NCBI GenBank assembly: GCA_015709615.1
Contig: CP054179.1
Location: 1,426,001-1,490,000, forward strand
Direction of reading: 5' to 3'
Length of the DNA stretch: 64,000 nt
From: Gammaproteobacteria bacterium
Lineage (GTDB): Bacteria; Pseudomonadota; Gammaproteobacteria; Burkholderiales; Nitrosomonadaceae
Under the pieces are notes generated by a model. The model had not been told where the DNA came from, did not search any database, and saw nothing but the letters and a program-made list of their open reading frames with translations. This document shows, in pieces, positions 26,619-34,936 of the stretch; positions within the stretch are counted from its first letter, which is position 1; each line of letters begins with the position of its first letter. The translations under genes and the position numbers were made by a program.

Positions 26619-27974
26619 ATGATGGATATCCCTAAAATCTCGTTTTTAGTTTGGCTTTTGTTCAGCTCATTCGGCTCTGTCCAGGCGATGAGTCTGCTGG
26701 ATGCTTATGAAGCTGCGCTCAACCATGATCCGATTTACCGCTCCGCTTATCATGAAAATGAAGCCGGGCAGCAAGCCGAAGCCATCGGTTTGGCAAGCTT
26801 ATTACCTAATCTGGCAATTACGCATACTCAAAGCAAAAGTGCGGGAACCATATCAGGCGAACAGAGGGATAGCAGGGGAAATCTAATTCCATTTTCTAAT
26901 CCTGCTAATTTCGATAGTCAGATCAGCACATTAACACTCCGTCAGCCATTGATCAATTTAGAAGCTGTCGCCAGCTACCGCATGGGCAAAGCGCAAGCCG
27001 ATTCGAGCCGGGCAAAATTCACAGGGCGCAGCCAGCAATTAGTCGTGCGATTAGTGGAAGCCTATGTTGAAACATTACTGGCGCAGGATCATGTCAAAAT
27101 TACCGAGGCGCAATTGAATGCCCTTGATGAGCTCAAGCGCGTCAATGAACGCATGTTGATAAAAGGTGAAGGCACCACCACCGATGTTTTGGAAACACAA
27201 TCGAAACACGCGATTGCGCAAGCCAAAGCGATTGAGGCAAAAGACGAGCTGGAATCCGCTCAACTGAAACTTGGCGCCATCGTGGGGCAAAAAATAGCCC
27301 AACTCGATCGATTATCCAATGCATTTAATACTCAATCCATTCAGTTGCAGGATTATGACGAATGGCATGCCATGGCGCTGGAACGAAATGCCGAGATCGT
27401 AACGCAACGTCACGCCGTGACATCCGGCAAGGAAGAAGTCAGAAAGAATTTCGCCGGTCATGCACCGCGCGTTGATTTGGTCGCCAGTCTATCTAAGAAT
27501 AATCGTGGATCATTCGTTACACTGAATCAAGACGCCGAACTTGGGACCATCGGCGTCGAAGTTAATTTTCCTCTATACGCAGGTGGCCGGGTAAACGCGC
27601 TGACGGCGCAAGCAAAAGCAAATCACGCGCGCGCTGAAGCCGATCTCGACGCAATGACCGACAAAGTGCTGGTTGAGTTAAAGAAGCAACATAATTTGCT
27701 AAAAAGCGGTGTCAAAAAAATTGAATCGTTGGAACTGGCGGTCAAATCGGCTGAATTGCTTGTTGCTGCAACAGAAAAAAGCATCCGCGGCGGTATCCGC
27801 ATCAATTTGAATCTATTGGATGCGCAACAACAACTGTATACCGCGCAGCGCGATCTTTCGCAAGCGCGGTACGATTACCTGCTGGCCTATCTGCGCCTGC
27901 AGTTAGCCGCCGGCACACTGGTATTGGATGATCTAAGGAATATCGCTAGCTATTTCAAAGCAAATTCGTATTGA
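26619..27974 (+). CDS. Type I secretion outer-membrane channel, TolC family
   Basis: A 451-residue protein with a Sec signal peptide (hydrophobic core after KISFLVWLLFSS, cleavage near VQAM) and two homologous outer-membrane efflux repeats. SLLDAYEAALNHDP marks the start of the first and the coiled-coil helices follow. PrtF/AprF/RsaF-like proteins of this size complete type I systems. Two ATGs lie at 26619 and 26622. With the two preceding genes it forms a complete secretion machine in one operon. Confidence 0.93.
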   Translation: MMDIPKISFLVWLLFSSFGSVQAMSLLDAYEAALNHDPIYRSAYHENEAGQQAEAIGLASLLPNLAITHTQSKSAGTISGEQRDSRGNLIPFSNPANFDSQISTLTLRQPLINLEAVASYRMGKAQADSSRAKFTGRSQQLVVRLVEAYVETLLAQDHVKITEAQLNALDELKRVNERMLIKGEGTTTDVLETQSKHAIAQAKAIEAKDELESAQLKLGAIVGQKIAQLDRLSNAFNTQSIQLQDYDEWHAMALERNAEIVTQRHAVTSGKEEVRKNFAGHAPRVDLVASLSKNNRGSFVTLNQDAELGTIGVEVNFPLYAGGRVNALTAQAKANHARAEADLDAMTDKVLVELKKQHNLLKSGVKKIESLELAVKSAELLVAATEKSIRGGIRINLNLLDAQQQLYTAQRDLSQARYDYLLAYLRLQLAAGTLVLDDLRNIASYFKANSY

Positions 27975-28010
27975 TTCTTTGAAATTGCGGCAGGCCCTGC
28001 TTTACTCAGA

Positions 28011-28484
28011 CTAAAGCGCAGCTGCCAGTTCCAACAGATACCATTCGTATCCGATCAACGTGCTGTAACCGGTTAGGATCATGTACTTAAGATGCCTGAC
28101 ACGGAGAGACTTAACCAATCGCACATTATGATGAATCGCCAGCAAAATGAGCGCCATTGCGGTAAGCGCAAGTTTTAGCGCAACAAACTTTTCCACACTT
28201 TCCTCGATCAGAACCGCCATGAACCAATTGATCTCTTCGCCGCCACTGCTCAAGATGTTGAGCGTCAAGTGTGCATCCAGTGCGCTTAAAAATAAAATTG
28301 CAATGTCGCAAAACAGCAAACTTCGCGCATAGCGATCGACGTATTCCGCTTTCCCATTTTCGGGAGCTCTACGTTGCCCGTTTCGCCTGCCCATTTTGAT
28401 TCCCAAATGGTAAGCGCAAAAGAAAGGCATTTCCTGACGGCGATCCTGTTTTCTATTATTCGAAACCGTAGTGACATCCATCAT
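28011..28484 (-). CDS. DUF5658-type integral membrane protein
   Basis: A 157-residue protein. A charged, poorly conserved N-terminal third is followed by three to four hydrophobic helices, with FLSALDAHLT and GGEEINWFMA matching the pattern of DUF5658 membrane proteins of unknown function. AGGAG is 7 nt before the ATG at 28484, which decides the start. It stands alone, convergent with the TolC-like gene and divergent from the PEP-CTERM gene. No function can be proposed. Confidence 0.72.
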   Translation of the reverse strand: MMDVTTVSNNRKQDRRQEMPFFCAYHLGIKMGRRNGQRRAPENGKAEYVDRYARSLLFCDIAILFLSALDAHLTLNILSSGGEEINWFMAVLIEESVEKFVALKLALTAMALILLAIHHNVRLVKSLRVRHLKYMILTGYSTLIGYEWYLLELAAAL

Positions 28485-28704
28485 AAAGAAGCTCCTGCAA
28501 AGGCTGTGTTCATCCGCATCATAGCAAAAACAATCGATAAAAATATCAGTATCATTGCTCTCTTTTTGCAGTACATTTGTACTACAAAAAGAGGAGATAG
28601 CACCTATATACGCAAAGAAGTTACTGTTTTAAATTGCAGAAGAAAAAAACTGAACAAATCAATCATGAGATGCAATTTATTTTTTACACAAGGGAGATTG
28701 TGAA

Positions 28705-29343
28705 ATGAAAAATAAAATATTGATAAATATAGCCGCAATGACTATTTTGAGTGCAGCAAGCGGCGCTTTTGCTGGCGCCGTTCCTGACAGCTATAACATG
28801 CTGAACGGCAATACCGGCAGCTATAACTACTGGGATGAAACCTACAACGGCGCCGGTTGCGTGACCTGTGATAATGCGGCTCTGTCGGGTGGTCGCGGCG
28901 ATCTGACCGATGGGATTATCGCAACCAATAATTGGTTTGTTACGGAAGCACCCGTCGGCAATGGCCCATACGTCGGCTGGACGCTAGATCCGGTCATTAC
29001 CTTTCACTGGAATTCACCGGTTAATGTGACTTCAGTCACTTTTTATTTTGATGATGCCGATGGTGCCGGCGGTGTCAGTTCACCGGCAAGCGTCGATGTC
29101 AATGGCACGAATTTTCCCATCGCCGATCCTGTCGGTTCAGCGCCATTCTCGTTTATAGCCAATGGTCTATCGTTCACAGGCAGCGATCTAGCCGTGACAA
29201 TCCACAGAAATAATGCATGGGTTTTCTTGAGCGAAGTCGAGTTTAATGCCGCACCGATCCCGGAACCTGAAACTTATGCGATGTTGCTGGCTGGTCTAGG
29301 GTTGCTAGGCTTTACCGCTCGCCGCAGAAAAGTAATTGCGTAG
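28705..29343 (+). CDS. PEP-CTERM sorting domain protein
   Basis: A 212-residue exported protein: a Sec signal peptide (residues 1-23, cleavage near AFAGA), a beta-rich extracellular domain and a classic PEP-CTERM tail, with PEPETYAMLLAGLGLLG followed by the basic ARRRK. Exosortase (EpsH/XrtA) recognises this tail; no exosortase gene is in the window. Two cysteines (CVTCD) may form a disulphide. AAGGGAG precedes the ATG. Such proteins are often associated with exopolysaccharide and biofilm matrix. A terminator follows. Confidence 0.9.
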   Translation: MKNKILINIAAMTILSAASGAFAGAVPDSYNMLNGNTGSYNYWDETYNGAGCVTCDNAALSGGRGDLTDGIIATNNWFVTEAPVGNGPYVGWTLDPVITFHWNSPVNVTSVTFYFDDADGAGGVSSPASVDVNGTNFPIADPVGSAPFSFIANGLSFTGSDLAVTIHRNNAWVFLSEVEFNAAPIPEPETYAMLLAGLGLLGFTARRRKVIA

Positions 29344-29360
29344 CTTTTTAGTTTCTGAAT

Positions 29361-29393
29361 AAAAAAACGGAAATTTTAGTTCCCGTTTTTTTA
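29361..29393 (+). terminator. Intrinsic terminator after the PEP-CTERM gene
   Basis: AAAAAAACGGAA pairs with TTCCCGTTTTTTT (one bulged base) around a short ATTTTAG loop, ending in a T7 run. It lies 18 nt after the stop codon and could work in both directions because of the matching A and T tracts. Confidence 0.85.
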
Positions 29394-29456
29394 TTGACAC
29401 GAGGAAAGCTTTATCTGTAAGACCCCAGCAAGATCTGAAAATCATGCCGGGGATCT

Positions 29457-30152
29457 TTAAGCCGATTCAGCAGCCTTGGCATGTTGCAGACGATAACCGT
29501 AACCGTAAATCGTCAAAATATCCCATTCACCTCGCGCCGTAAGATTGAGTTTGTTGCGAATGCGGCTGATGTGCGTATCCACGGTGCGCGTATCGATCTC
29601 GGCCGAGAGTCCCCATATTTTTTCCAGTAAGTGGATTCGCGACAGCAGTTTGTTCGTGTTTTGAAACAGATAACAAGCAAGCGCGAATTCTTTCTGGGTA
29701 AGGCCGGCGTTTTTGCCGTCAACGATAATCACCTGATTTTCCGAATCGATTTCGTACAGCCCAAACTGCAATATCGCAGGTTGTTTTTCCCGGCTGCGAC
29801 GCGCCAGGGTTTCAATTCTGGCAAGCAGCTCGAAATGCCGCGAAGATTTCACAAAATAATCATCCGCGCCCATATGCAGAACGTTGACAACATCCGATTC
29901 GCTGTTACGCGAAGTAACGCAAATGATCGGAATGTGCCAATCCAGATTTTCGCGAATCCATTTGAGCGCTTCCCCGGCGGTGCCATCCGGCAGTATCCAG
30001 TCGATCACGAGTAAATCGAATTTTTTATCCCGCAGCGCATCGAGAAACGAAGCGATGGTTCCAAAGAATTCACATTGGTATTGACTCGGCGAAAGCAGCA
30101 GTTCATAAATAGCTACCTGGGTTGGTTCGTCTTCAAGTATTCCTAAGCGCAT
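29457..30152 (-). CDS. OmpR/PhoB-family response regulator
   Basis: A 231-residue two-domain regulator. The receiver (residues 1-120) has the acidic pair LEDE, the phosphoacceptor Asp in LLVIDWILPDG and the Lys in DDYFVKSS. The C-terminal winged helix includes GLTQKEFALACYLF and DTRTVDTHISRIRNKL, the DNA-recognition segment. No histidine kinase gene is next to it, so it is an orphan in this window. Its targets are unknown; the adjacent PEP-CTERM gene is convergent, not co-transcribed. Confidence 0.93.
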   Translation of the reverse strand: MRLGILEDEPTQVAIYELLLSPSQYQCEFFGTIASFLDALRDKKFDLLVIDWILPDGTAGEALKWIRENLDWHIPIICVTSRNSESDVVNVLHMGADDYFVKSSRHFELLARIETLARRSREKQPAILQFGLYEIDSENQVIIVDGKNAGLTQKEFALACYLFQNTNKLLSRIHLLEKIWGLSAEIDTRTVDTHISRIRNKLNLTARGEWDILTIYGYGYRLQHAKAAESA

Positions 30153-30367
30153 AGACTATGAATTAATACGATGGGTTTAAGTTGGTATCCGGTTTTTGTA
30201 GCCTGATTGCTGGATTCATAATCGGGTATTCAGCGCATTTCTTGAATTGAGTGTGAGCGGCAAAACACGTCTATTTGTAAAATTCTTCGAGATGATCCCG
30301 GGTGCGGTCGCCTTAAAATTCAAACCGAGCAAGTACACACCCGGATGGAGATCGGAACCCCGCAGCG

Positions 30368-30955
30368 CTATGCGGAAACTTCGTGCAGTGCGATGCCAAA
30401 AGCATCCGCGGTGCCTTTTCCATACGCCGGATCGGCTTTCAGGCAATTGCGGATATAACAGTTCTGGATTTCGCGCGGTACGGCGCTGATGGAGCGAGCG
30501 GTATTACCGAACAGCGCCTGTTGCTGTTATGGCGTCATCAGCTGAAACAACGCTCCGGGCCGCGAATAGTAGTCGGTACCCTCACAGTAATTCCAGTGAT
30601 CGGCCTCGCCTTCGATGGACAGCGGCGGTTCGCGGAAATCCGGCTGCTCCCGCCATTCACCGTAACTGTTGAACTCATAACCCAGTGTGCCGCTGTGATT
30701 ACCGCCGGTCCGCATTCGACCGTCGCGGTGATAACTGTGGAACGGCCAGCGTGGTGCGGTAGCTCGCCAGAATACCGCGGTCGGACATGACGATGGTGAT
30801 CTGATGCAACGCTTCCGGCAGCGAAGTCCAGAAATCCCTATTATTTTTCGCGCTGCGCAAATTGGTGTGCGGATCGCGCAAAAAACACCGGCGTGTTGTT
30901 GTCGACCAAATTCCAATTGCCCTCCTCGGTATAAAAATTCAGACACGCAAGTCAC
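30368..30955 (-). pseudogene. Catalase pseudogene (KatA-type remnant)
   Basis: The minus strand carries pieces of a clade 3-type haem catalase in several frames. In order: FYTEEGNWNLVDNNTPVFF (about 30895-30955), a deletion and frame change, HTNLRS...DFWTSLPEALHQ and SDRG (about 30760-30870), a large deletion, then YHRDGRMR...GYEFNSYGEW and DFREPPLSIEG (about 30560-30720), an in-frame TAA at 30527-30529, and QQQALFGNTARS to the end, KADPAYGKG and a stop at 30368. The N-terminal region with the catalytic His and the middle region with the haem Tyr are missing. It cannot encode an active enzyme. Confidence 0.88.
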
Positions 30956-31064
30956 AGCATTTTGAACACGCGCCACCACTTCCGGTTAAGCTATCGAATC
31001 AATTCGCTAACGCCGCTATTCGCTTGAATTCTTTGACTGTGATTCTGACATTTTCAATAAATGC

Positions 31065-31092
31065 TTGAACTTTGCCGGAAAGCGTGTATCTT
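31065..31092 (+). promoter_or_regulatory. Possible sigma-70 promoter of the cold-shock gene
   Basis: TTGAAC (31065-31070) and TATCTT (31087-31092) are separated by 16 nt. A start near 31100 would leave an untranslated leader of about 120 nt before the cold-shock ATG, as is usual for cspA-like genes. The match is moderate. Confidence 0.35.
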
Positions 31093-31218
31093 ACGGGAGT
31101 CTTTTGGATTCAAGTTGTGAAATGTGATGCTTACGGTTGACCTTTTTTCCTTGATATTCGATGACCGCTACGAATCACTGTAGAAGAAGTAAATTCATTC
31201 ATTATTAAGGAAATCAAC

Positions 31219-31422
31219 ATGGCAACAGGTATAGTTAAATGGTTCAATGACGCTAAAGGTTTTGGCTTTATTACTCCGGATAACGGTGGAGAAGATTTAT
31301 TCGCACACTTCTCTGCAATCAACAGCAGCGGCTTCAAATCATTGCGCGAAGCGCAACGCGTTACTTTCGACATTACCACTGGCCCTAAAGGCAAACAGGC
31401 ATCGAACATCGTACCGCAGTAA
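31219..31422 (+). CDS. Cold-shock protein, CspA family
   Basis: A 67-residue single cold-shock domain with both RNA-binding motifs: RNP1 KGFGFI (about residues 13-18) and RNP2 DLFAHF (about 27-32). It is a small single-stranded nucleic acid chaperone. AAGGAAATCAAC precedes the ATG. The long upstream stretch, free of genes, may be a structured thermosensing leader. A strong terminator follows. Which csp paralogue it is cannot be said. Confidence 0.96.
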   Translation: MATGIVKWFNDAKGFGFITPDNGGEDLFAHFSAINSSGFKSLREAQRVTFDITTGPKGKQASNIVPQ

Positions 31423-31442
31423 GCCGAGCGTAAAGCTTAAAT

Positions 31443-31470
31443 AAAAAACCCCGGCAATCCGGGGTTTTTT
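31443..31470 (+). terminator. Intrinsic terminator after the cold-shock gene
   Basis: A perfect 12-bp stem AAAAAACCCCGG / CCGGGGTTTTTT with a CAAT loop ends in T6. It lies 20 nt after the stop codon and could work in both directions, also serving the convergent pentapeptide-repeat gene. Confidence 0.93.
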
Positions 31471-31557
31471 GTGGGCGAAACCCAATAATCATTTCTTTCC
31501 TTCAAATCGCTATTCCTCAAATCGTTATTCCTGCTTCGCTACGCGGCTAGTATCGGC

Positions 31558-33552
31558 TTAAAACCAAGCCATCACCTTTATCAGCAGCTTGCCGTATTGC
31601 TCACCCAGCTCGGCCACGCTCGATAAATCCTGCTGTAAATCCTTCAAAAAAGACAGACTGCGCCGTGCCAGGCTTTTGCGTTCGGCTTGTGGTTTCTGGC
31701 TGACAACGGCCAAATCGTCGACGGCTTGGTGCGCTTGCTGTTTGTCGATGTCCGATAAATGGCTGTCGGCCAGCAATTGCTGCAACGTTTGCAATGCGGC
31801 TTTCAGCTCAGCGTCGGCCACTTGTTTGATATGGTTGCTGACCGTGCTGGCATCACCGAGGTTGACGGCAGAATTATGTGCAGTAATGTTGCTGTAATGT
31901 CGGCTGTTATCATTCATAGTTTTCGGACTCTCGATGGCTAATTTTAAAAATTGCTTCAGGGTATCGGCCTGTTGCTCTTGCAATTCCACTTTTTGCAGTA
32001 GCAGTTGTTTTTCCTGTTGCAATACGAGCAATTCTTTTTCCGTCTGCGCTTTCACTTCCGCATAAATCGCCGCTTTGTCGATACTCTCATCGCTTTGCGT
32101 ACGCACCACCACCGATTCGTTTTTGCGTTCCAGACTTTGGATGACGATATCGCCGCCTTGTTGTTTGATGCTGTCGATGGCGCGCAGCAAGGCGGTCAAT
32201 TCATCCGGTGTATGCGCGATGAAGTCGACGGTGTTGGCGATTTCCTGGTACAGCTTGCTGAATTCGCCGGGTTTGAAATCGCCTTGCGGCGGGTTGCGCT
32301 CCTCTCTGTTGCGTTTGGTATACACGAAATCGCAGATCACGCCGTCGAATTGCGTGCGCTTATCCATGCCCCACTTATCGATGATCGCACCGGTCATTTT
32401 GGCATTGCTAAAGCGAGCACCGTATACCATCGCTTCAGAAAAATCGGCATCCGTCAAATCGCAATTGCTGAAATCGGCTTCGCTCAAATCGGCACGGCAA
32501 AAGCTGCAGTAACTAAGATCCAGACCTTTAAACGACAGACCGCGCAACTTGAGATTGAAAAAATACCTGTTATAGGGATTGGAAAAATTCCATCTATCCC
32601 ATCCATTTCGACTTTCGGTCAACAACGTACGAACCTGTTTGTGTTCCAGCGGTGAGGCATAAGTCCAGGCCAAATGCAGATTCTTGGCGTGAATGAAACT
32701 CGGTTGCCGGAATTTGGCACCGGCAAAACGCGCAGCGGTTAAATCCGCTTCGGTGAAATCGGTGTGTGCCAGCGTGGCTCTGAAAAATTTTGTACCGCCC
32801 CAGCATCGCCAGGCCAACGCATAGCGGCGCAGCCATGCCAGCATCGGCTCTTCGGATAGCAGAGTACGGTAATTCAAATACCAACCCAGCAGAAAATAAA
32901 TGAAAGCCATAACTGCTAACATTGTCGCTTCCGCTATCGTTGCCATTGCCCTTGCCTCTGTCTCTGCCGCTACCGCAAACACTACAGCTACAGCTACAGC
33001 TCCCGCTCCCACTCCCGCTACTGCTACTGCTGTTACTAGCATTCCCCCCACCGTTAACGTTAACGTTAACGCTATCAATATCACTACCACTCCATTTTCC
33101 ACAGCTCCCACTGCTATTGACACTAGTATACCTAACGAACAATACCTGACAACAATCCGCCAATCCCGGTCTTCTAGCGCGGCAAAAACCGTTAGGCAGG
33201 CGCCCGCTGTCGACAGTAAACCAGTCAACAAAAACACATAACTACTTCCTTCTAAGCTAATCTTATCCCCGTTCAAGTCTCTATAAATTTCATCGCTAGT
33301 GAAAGCAAAAATGAAAATGACAAACCACGCAAGAAATCCACAAGCGATACCAAGCACGAAATCCGCGCCCCACTTGACAAGCTTGCGCCACCCATCGACC
33401 CCCAGCGTTGCCCGGCAAAACTTGGCATCCGTCAAATCGGCTTCACGAAAATCGCAACTTTTCAACTGGCAACCGGAAAAATCTGCACCGCGCAAGTCCT
33501 GCCCGCGAAAACTGCGGCCGTTTAGGTTTTGTCCGGCAAAATTTTTGTCCAT
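31558..33552 (-). CDS. Pentapeptide-repeat membrane protein with coiled-coil C-terminus
   Basis: A 664-residue protein. Pentapeptide repeats, A(D/N)LXX-type, occur in two blocks: near the N-terminus (FRGQDLRGADFSGCQL onwards) and at about residues 280-420. Between them lie hydrophobic helices and a low-complexity Ala/Val/Thr/Leu stretch encoded by short tandem repeats. The last 200 residues are helical, with a Gln-rich coiled coil, a polar HNSAVNLGDAS segment and a conserved-looking helical end. The ATG at 33552 starts directly at the first repeat; the frame stays open to 33660 but those residues are atypical. Function is unknown. The repeat-TM-coiled-coil layout suggests a membrane scaffold or an effector/regulatory role. 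Confidence 0.72.
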   Translation of the reverse strand: MDKNFAGQNLNGRSFRGQDLRGADFSGCQLKSCDFREADLTDAKFCRATLGVDGWRKLVKWGADFVLGIACGFLAWFVIFIFAFTSDEIYRDLNGDKISLEGSSYVFLLTGLLSTAGACLTVFAALEDRDWRIVVRYCSLGILVSIAVGAVENGVVVILIALTLTLTVGGMLVTAVAVAGVGAGAVAVAVVFAVAAETEARAMATIAEATMLAVMAFIYFLLGWYLNYRTLLSEEPMLAWLRRYALAWRCWGGTKFFRATLAHTDFTEADLTAARFAGAKFRQPSFIHAKNLHLAWTYASPLEHKQVRTLLTESRNGWDRWNFSNPYNRYFFNLKLRGLSFKGLDLSYCSFCRADLSEADFSNCDLTDADFSEAMVYGARFSNAKMTGAIIDKWGMDKRTQFDGVICDFVYTKRNREERNPPQGDFKPGEFSKLYQEIANTVDFIAHTPDELTALLRAIDSIKQQGGDIVIQSLERKNESVVVRTQSDESIDKAAIYAEVKAQTEKELLVLQQEKQLLLQKVELQEQQADTLKQFLKLAIESPKTMNDNSRHYSNITAHNSAVNLGDASTVSNHIKQVADAELKAALQTLQQLLADSHLSDIDKQQAHQAVDDLAVVSQKPQAERKSLARRSLSFLKDLQQDLSSVAELGEQYGKLLIKVMAWF
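32982..33070. repeat. Short tandem repeats inside the pentapeptide-repeat gene
   Basis: CTACAG is repeated three times (32982-32999), followed by trinucleotide-like CCCGCT/CTACTG variants, and GTTAAC three times (33053-33070). All are in frame multiples of 3 or 6 and encode the hydrophobic low-complexity stretch between the repeat blocks. Copy number could vary without breaking the frame. Confidence 0.8.
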
Positions 33553-33685
33553 GGTACAAGTTATGGTTAAGTTGTTGCACGAATCATAGCGAAAATCCAG
33601 CATGTTGCGGGGGAATGATGCTGCAATTTGTGGCAAACGCCACAGCAGATACGGTAGCATAGCGGCTTTTCAATCATCGTGAGGA

Positions 33686-34918
33686 ATGGCTATGCCCGTC
33701 AATATTCCGCCGTTAACGCCTGAACAATTGCTGCCCGTTACGGGTGTCACGCTCGGCATCGCCGAGGCCGGGATCAAAAAGGCTAACCGCAAGGATTTGC
33801 TGGTGATGGTGCTGGACGAAGGCACGCAAGCGGCCGGGGTGTTTACGCAGAACCGTTTTTGCGCCGCACCGGTGACCGTGGCCAAGCAGCATTTGGCGCA
33901 CGCCGCTATCCGTGCCTTGCTGGTCAACACCGGCAACGCCAACGCTGGAACCGGCGAGGCGGGCATTCAACATGCGTTAGCAACCTGCGCCGAAGCGGGC
34001 CGGTTGTTGGGTTGTGCCACGCAGCAGGTGTTGCCGTTCTCGACCGGCGTGATCATGGAGCCGTTACCGGTCGACAAGATTATCCAGGGATTGCCCGCCG
34101 CAATGGCGAATTGCAAGGCGGATAACTGGTTCAACGCCGCGCACGCGATCATGACCACAGACATCGTGCCGAAAGCAGCCTCAAAGCAGGTGCAGATCGG
34201 CGGCAAAACCGTCACGGTGACCGGCATCGCCAAGGGTTCCGGCATGATCCGCCCGAACATGGCGACTATGCTGGGGTATGTCGCGACCGATGCGGTTATC
34301 AACCAGTCTTTATTGCAAGACTTAGTGAAACATGCGGCGGATCATTCGTTCAACCGCATCACGGTGGACGGCGATACCTCAACCAACGACGCGTTCATCG
34401 TGCTAGCGACGGGAAAAGCCGGGCATGCGGAAATCACCCGGCAAGACAGCGCAGAATTTAATCAATTACAGCAAACCGTGACCGCCGTTGCCGCCGAGCT
34501 GGCGAAAATGATCGTGCGCGACGGCGAAGGTGCGACCAAATTCATTACCGTGCAAATCGACGCGGGCAAGGATACCGGTGAATGCACCAGAGTGGCTTAC
34601 GCGATCGCGCATTCGCCGCTGGTCAAAACCGCTTTCTTCGCGTCCGACCCGAATCTCGGCCGGATTCTTGCGGCTATCGGTTACGCCGGAATCGATGATT
34701 TGAAAGTCGACGGCATTCAACTGTATCTGGACGATGTGTTGGTGGCGGAAAAAGGCGGGCGGGCAGCCAATTATCGCGAAGCGGATGGGCAGCGCGTGAT
34801 GAATCAGTCTGAAATCATCATTCGCGTGGTGTTGAATCGCGGTTCAGCCTCAACCACGGTGTGGACCTGCGATTTCTCTTACGATTACGTCAAGATCAAT
34901 GCCAGTTACCGCAGTTGA
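33686..34918 (+). CDS. argJ: Bifunctional ornithine acetyltransferase / N-acetylglutamate synthase
   Basis: A 410-residue ArgJ, which recycles the acetyl group from N-acetylornithine to glutamate in arginine synthesis. It has VNTGNANAGTG, the oxyanion-hole STGVI segment and the autocleavage site NMATMLGY, where the Thr becomes the N-terminal nucleophile of the beta chain. The C-terminus ends in the typical DFSYDYVKINASYRS. The ATG at 33686 could be replaced by the one 6 nt later. It begins an operon with the DUF815 ATPase and the Nudix-ThiE gene. Confidence 0.97.
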   Translation: MAMPVNIPPLTPEQLLPVTGVTLGIAEAGIKKANRKDLLVMVLDEGTQAAGVFTQNRFCAAPVTVAKQHLAHAAIRALLVNTGNANAGTGEAGIQHALATCAEAGRLLGCATQQVLPFSTGVIMEPLPVDKIIQGLPAAMANCKADNWFNAAHAIMTTDIVPKAASKQVQIGGKTVTVTGIAKGSGMIRPNMATMLGYVATDAVINQSLLQDLVKHAADHSFNRITVDGDTSTNDAFIVLATGKAGHAEITRQDSAEFNQLQQTVTAVAAELAKMIVRDGEGATKFITVQIDAGKDTGECTRVAYAIAHSPLVKTAFFASDPNLGRILAAIGYAGIDDLKVDGIQLYLDDVLVAEKGGRAANYREADGQRVMNQSEIIIRVVLNRGSASTTVWTCDFSYDYVKINASYRS

Positions 34919-34936
34919 TGCAAGGGTGCGTGTATC

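Noticed and set aside
28374..28703. 109-codon plus-strand frame ending just before the PEP-CTERM gene
   Set aside because: It overlaps the DUF5658 gene antisense, has no RBS or domain, and its end coincides with the PEP-CTERM leader by chance.
30383..30790. 135-codon plus-strand frame in the catalase remnant
   Set aside because: The opposite strand contains clear catalase segments in several frames; this frame is incidental.
32005..32655. 216-codon plus-strand frame in the pentapeptide-repeat gene
   Set aside because: Repetitive codon patterns of pentapeptide repeats leave the opposite strand open; the predicted product (many IGIAK/EIGFAQIG units) mirrors those repeats.
32982..33070. Telomere- or origin-like hexamer arrays (GTTAAC, CTACAG)
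   Set aside because: Only three copies each, inside a coding frame and in multiples of three; better explained as low-complexity coding sequence.
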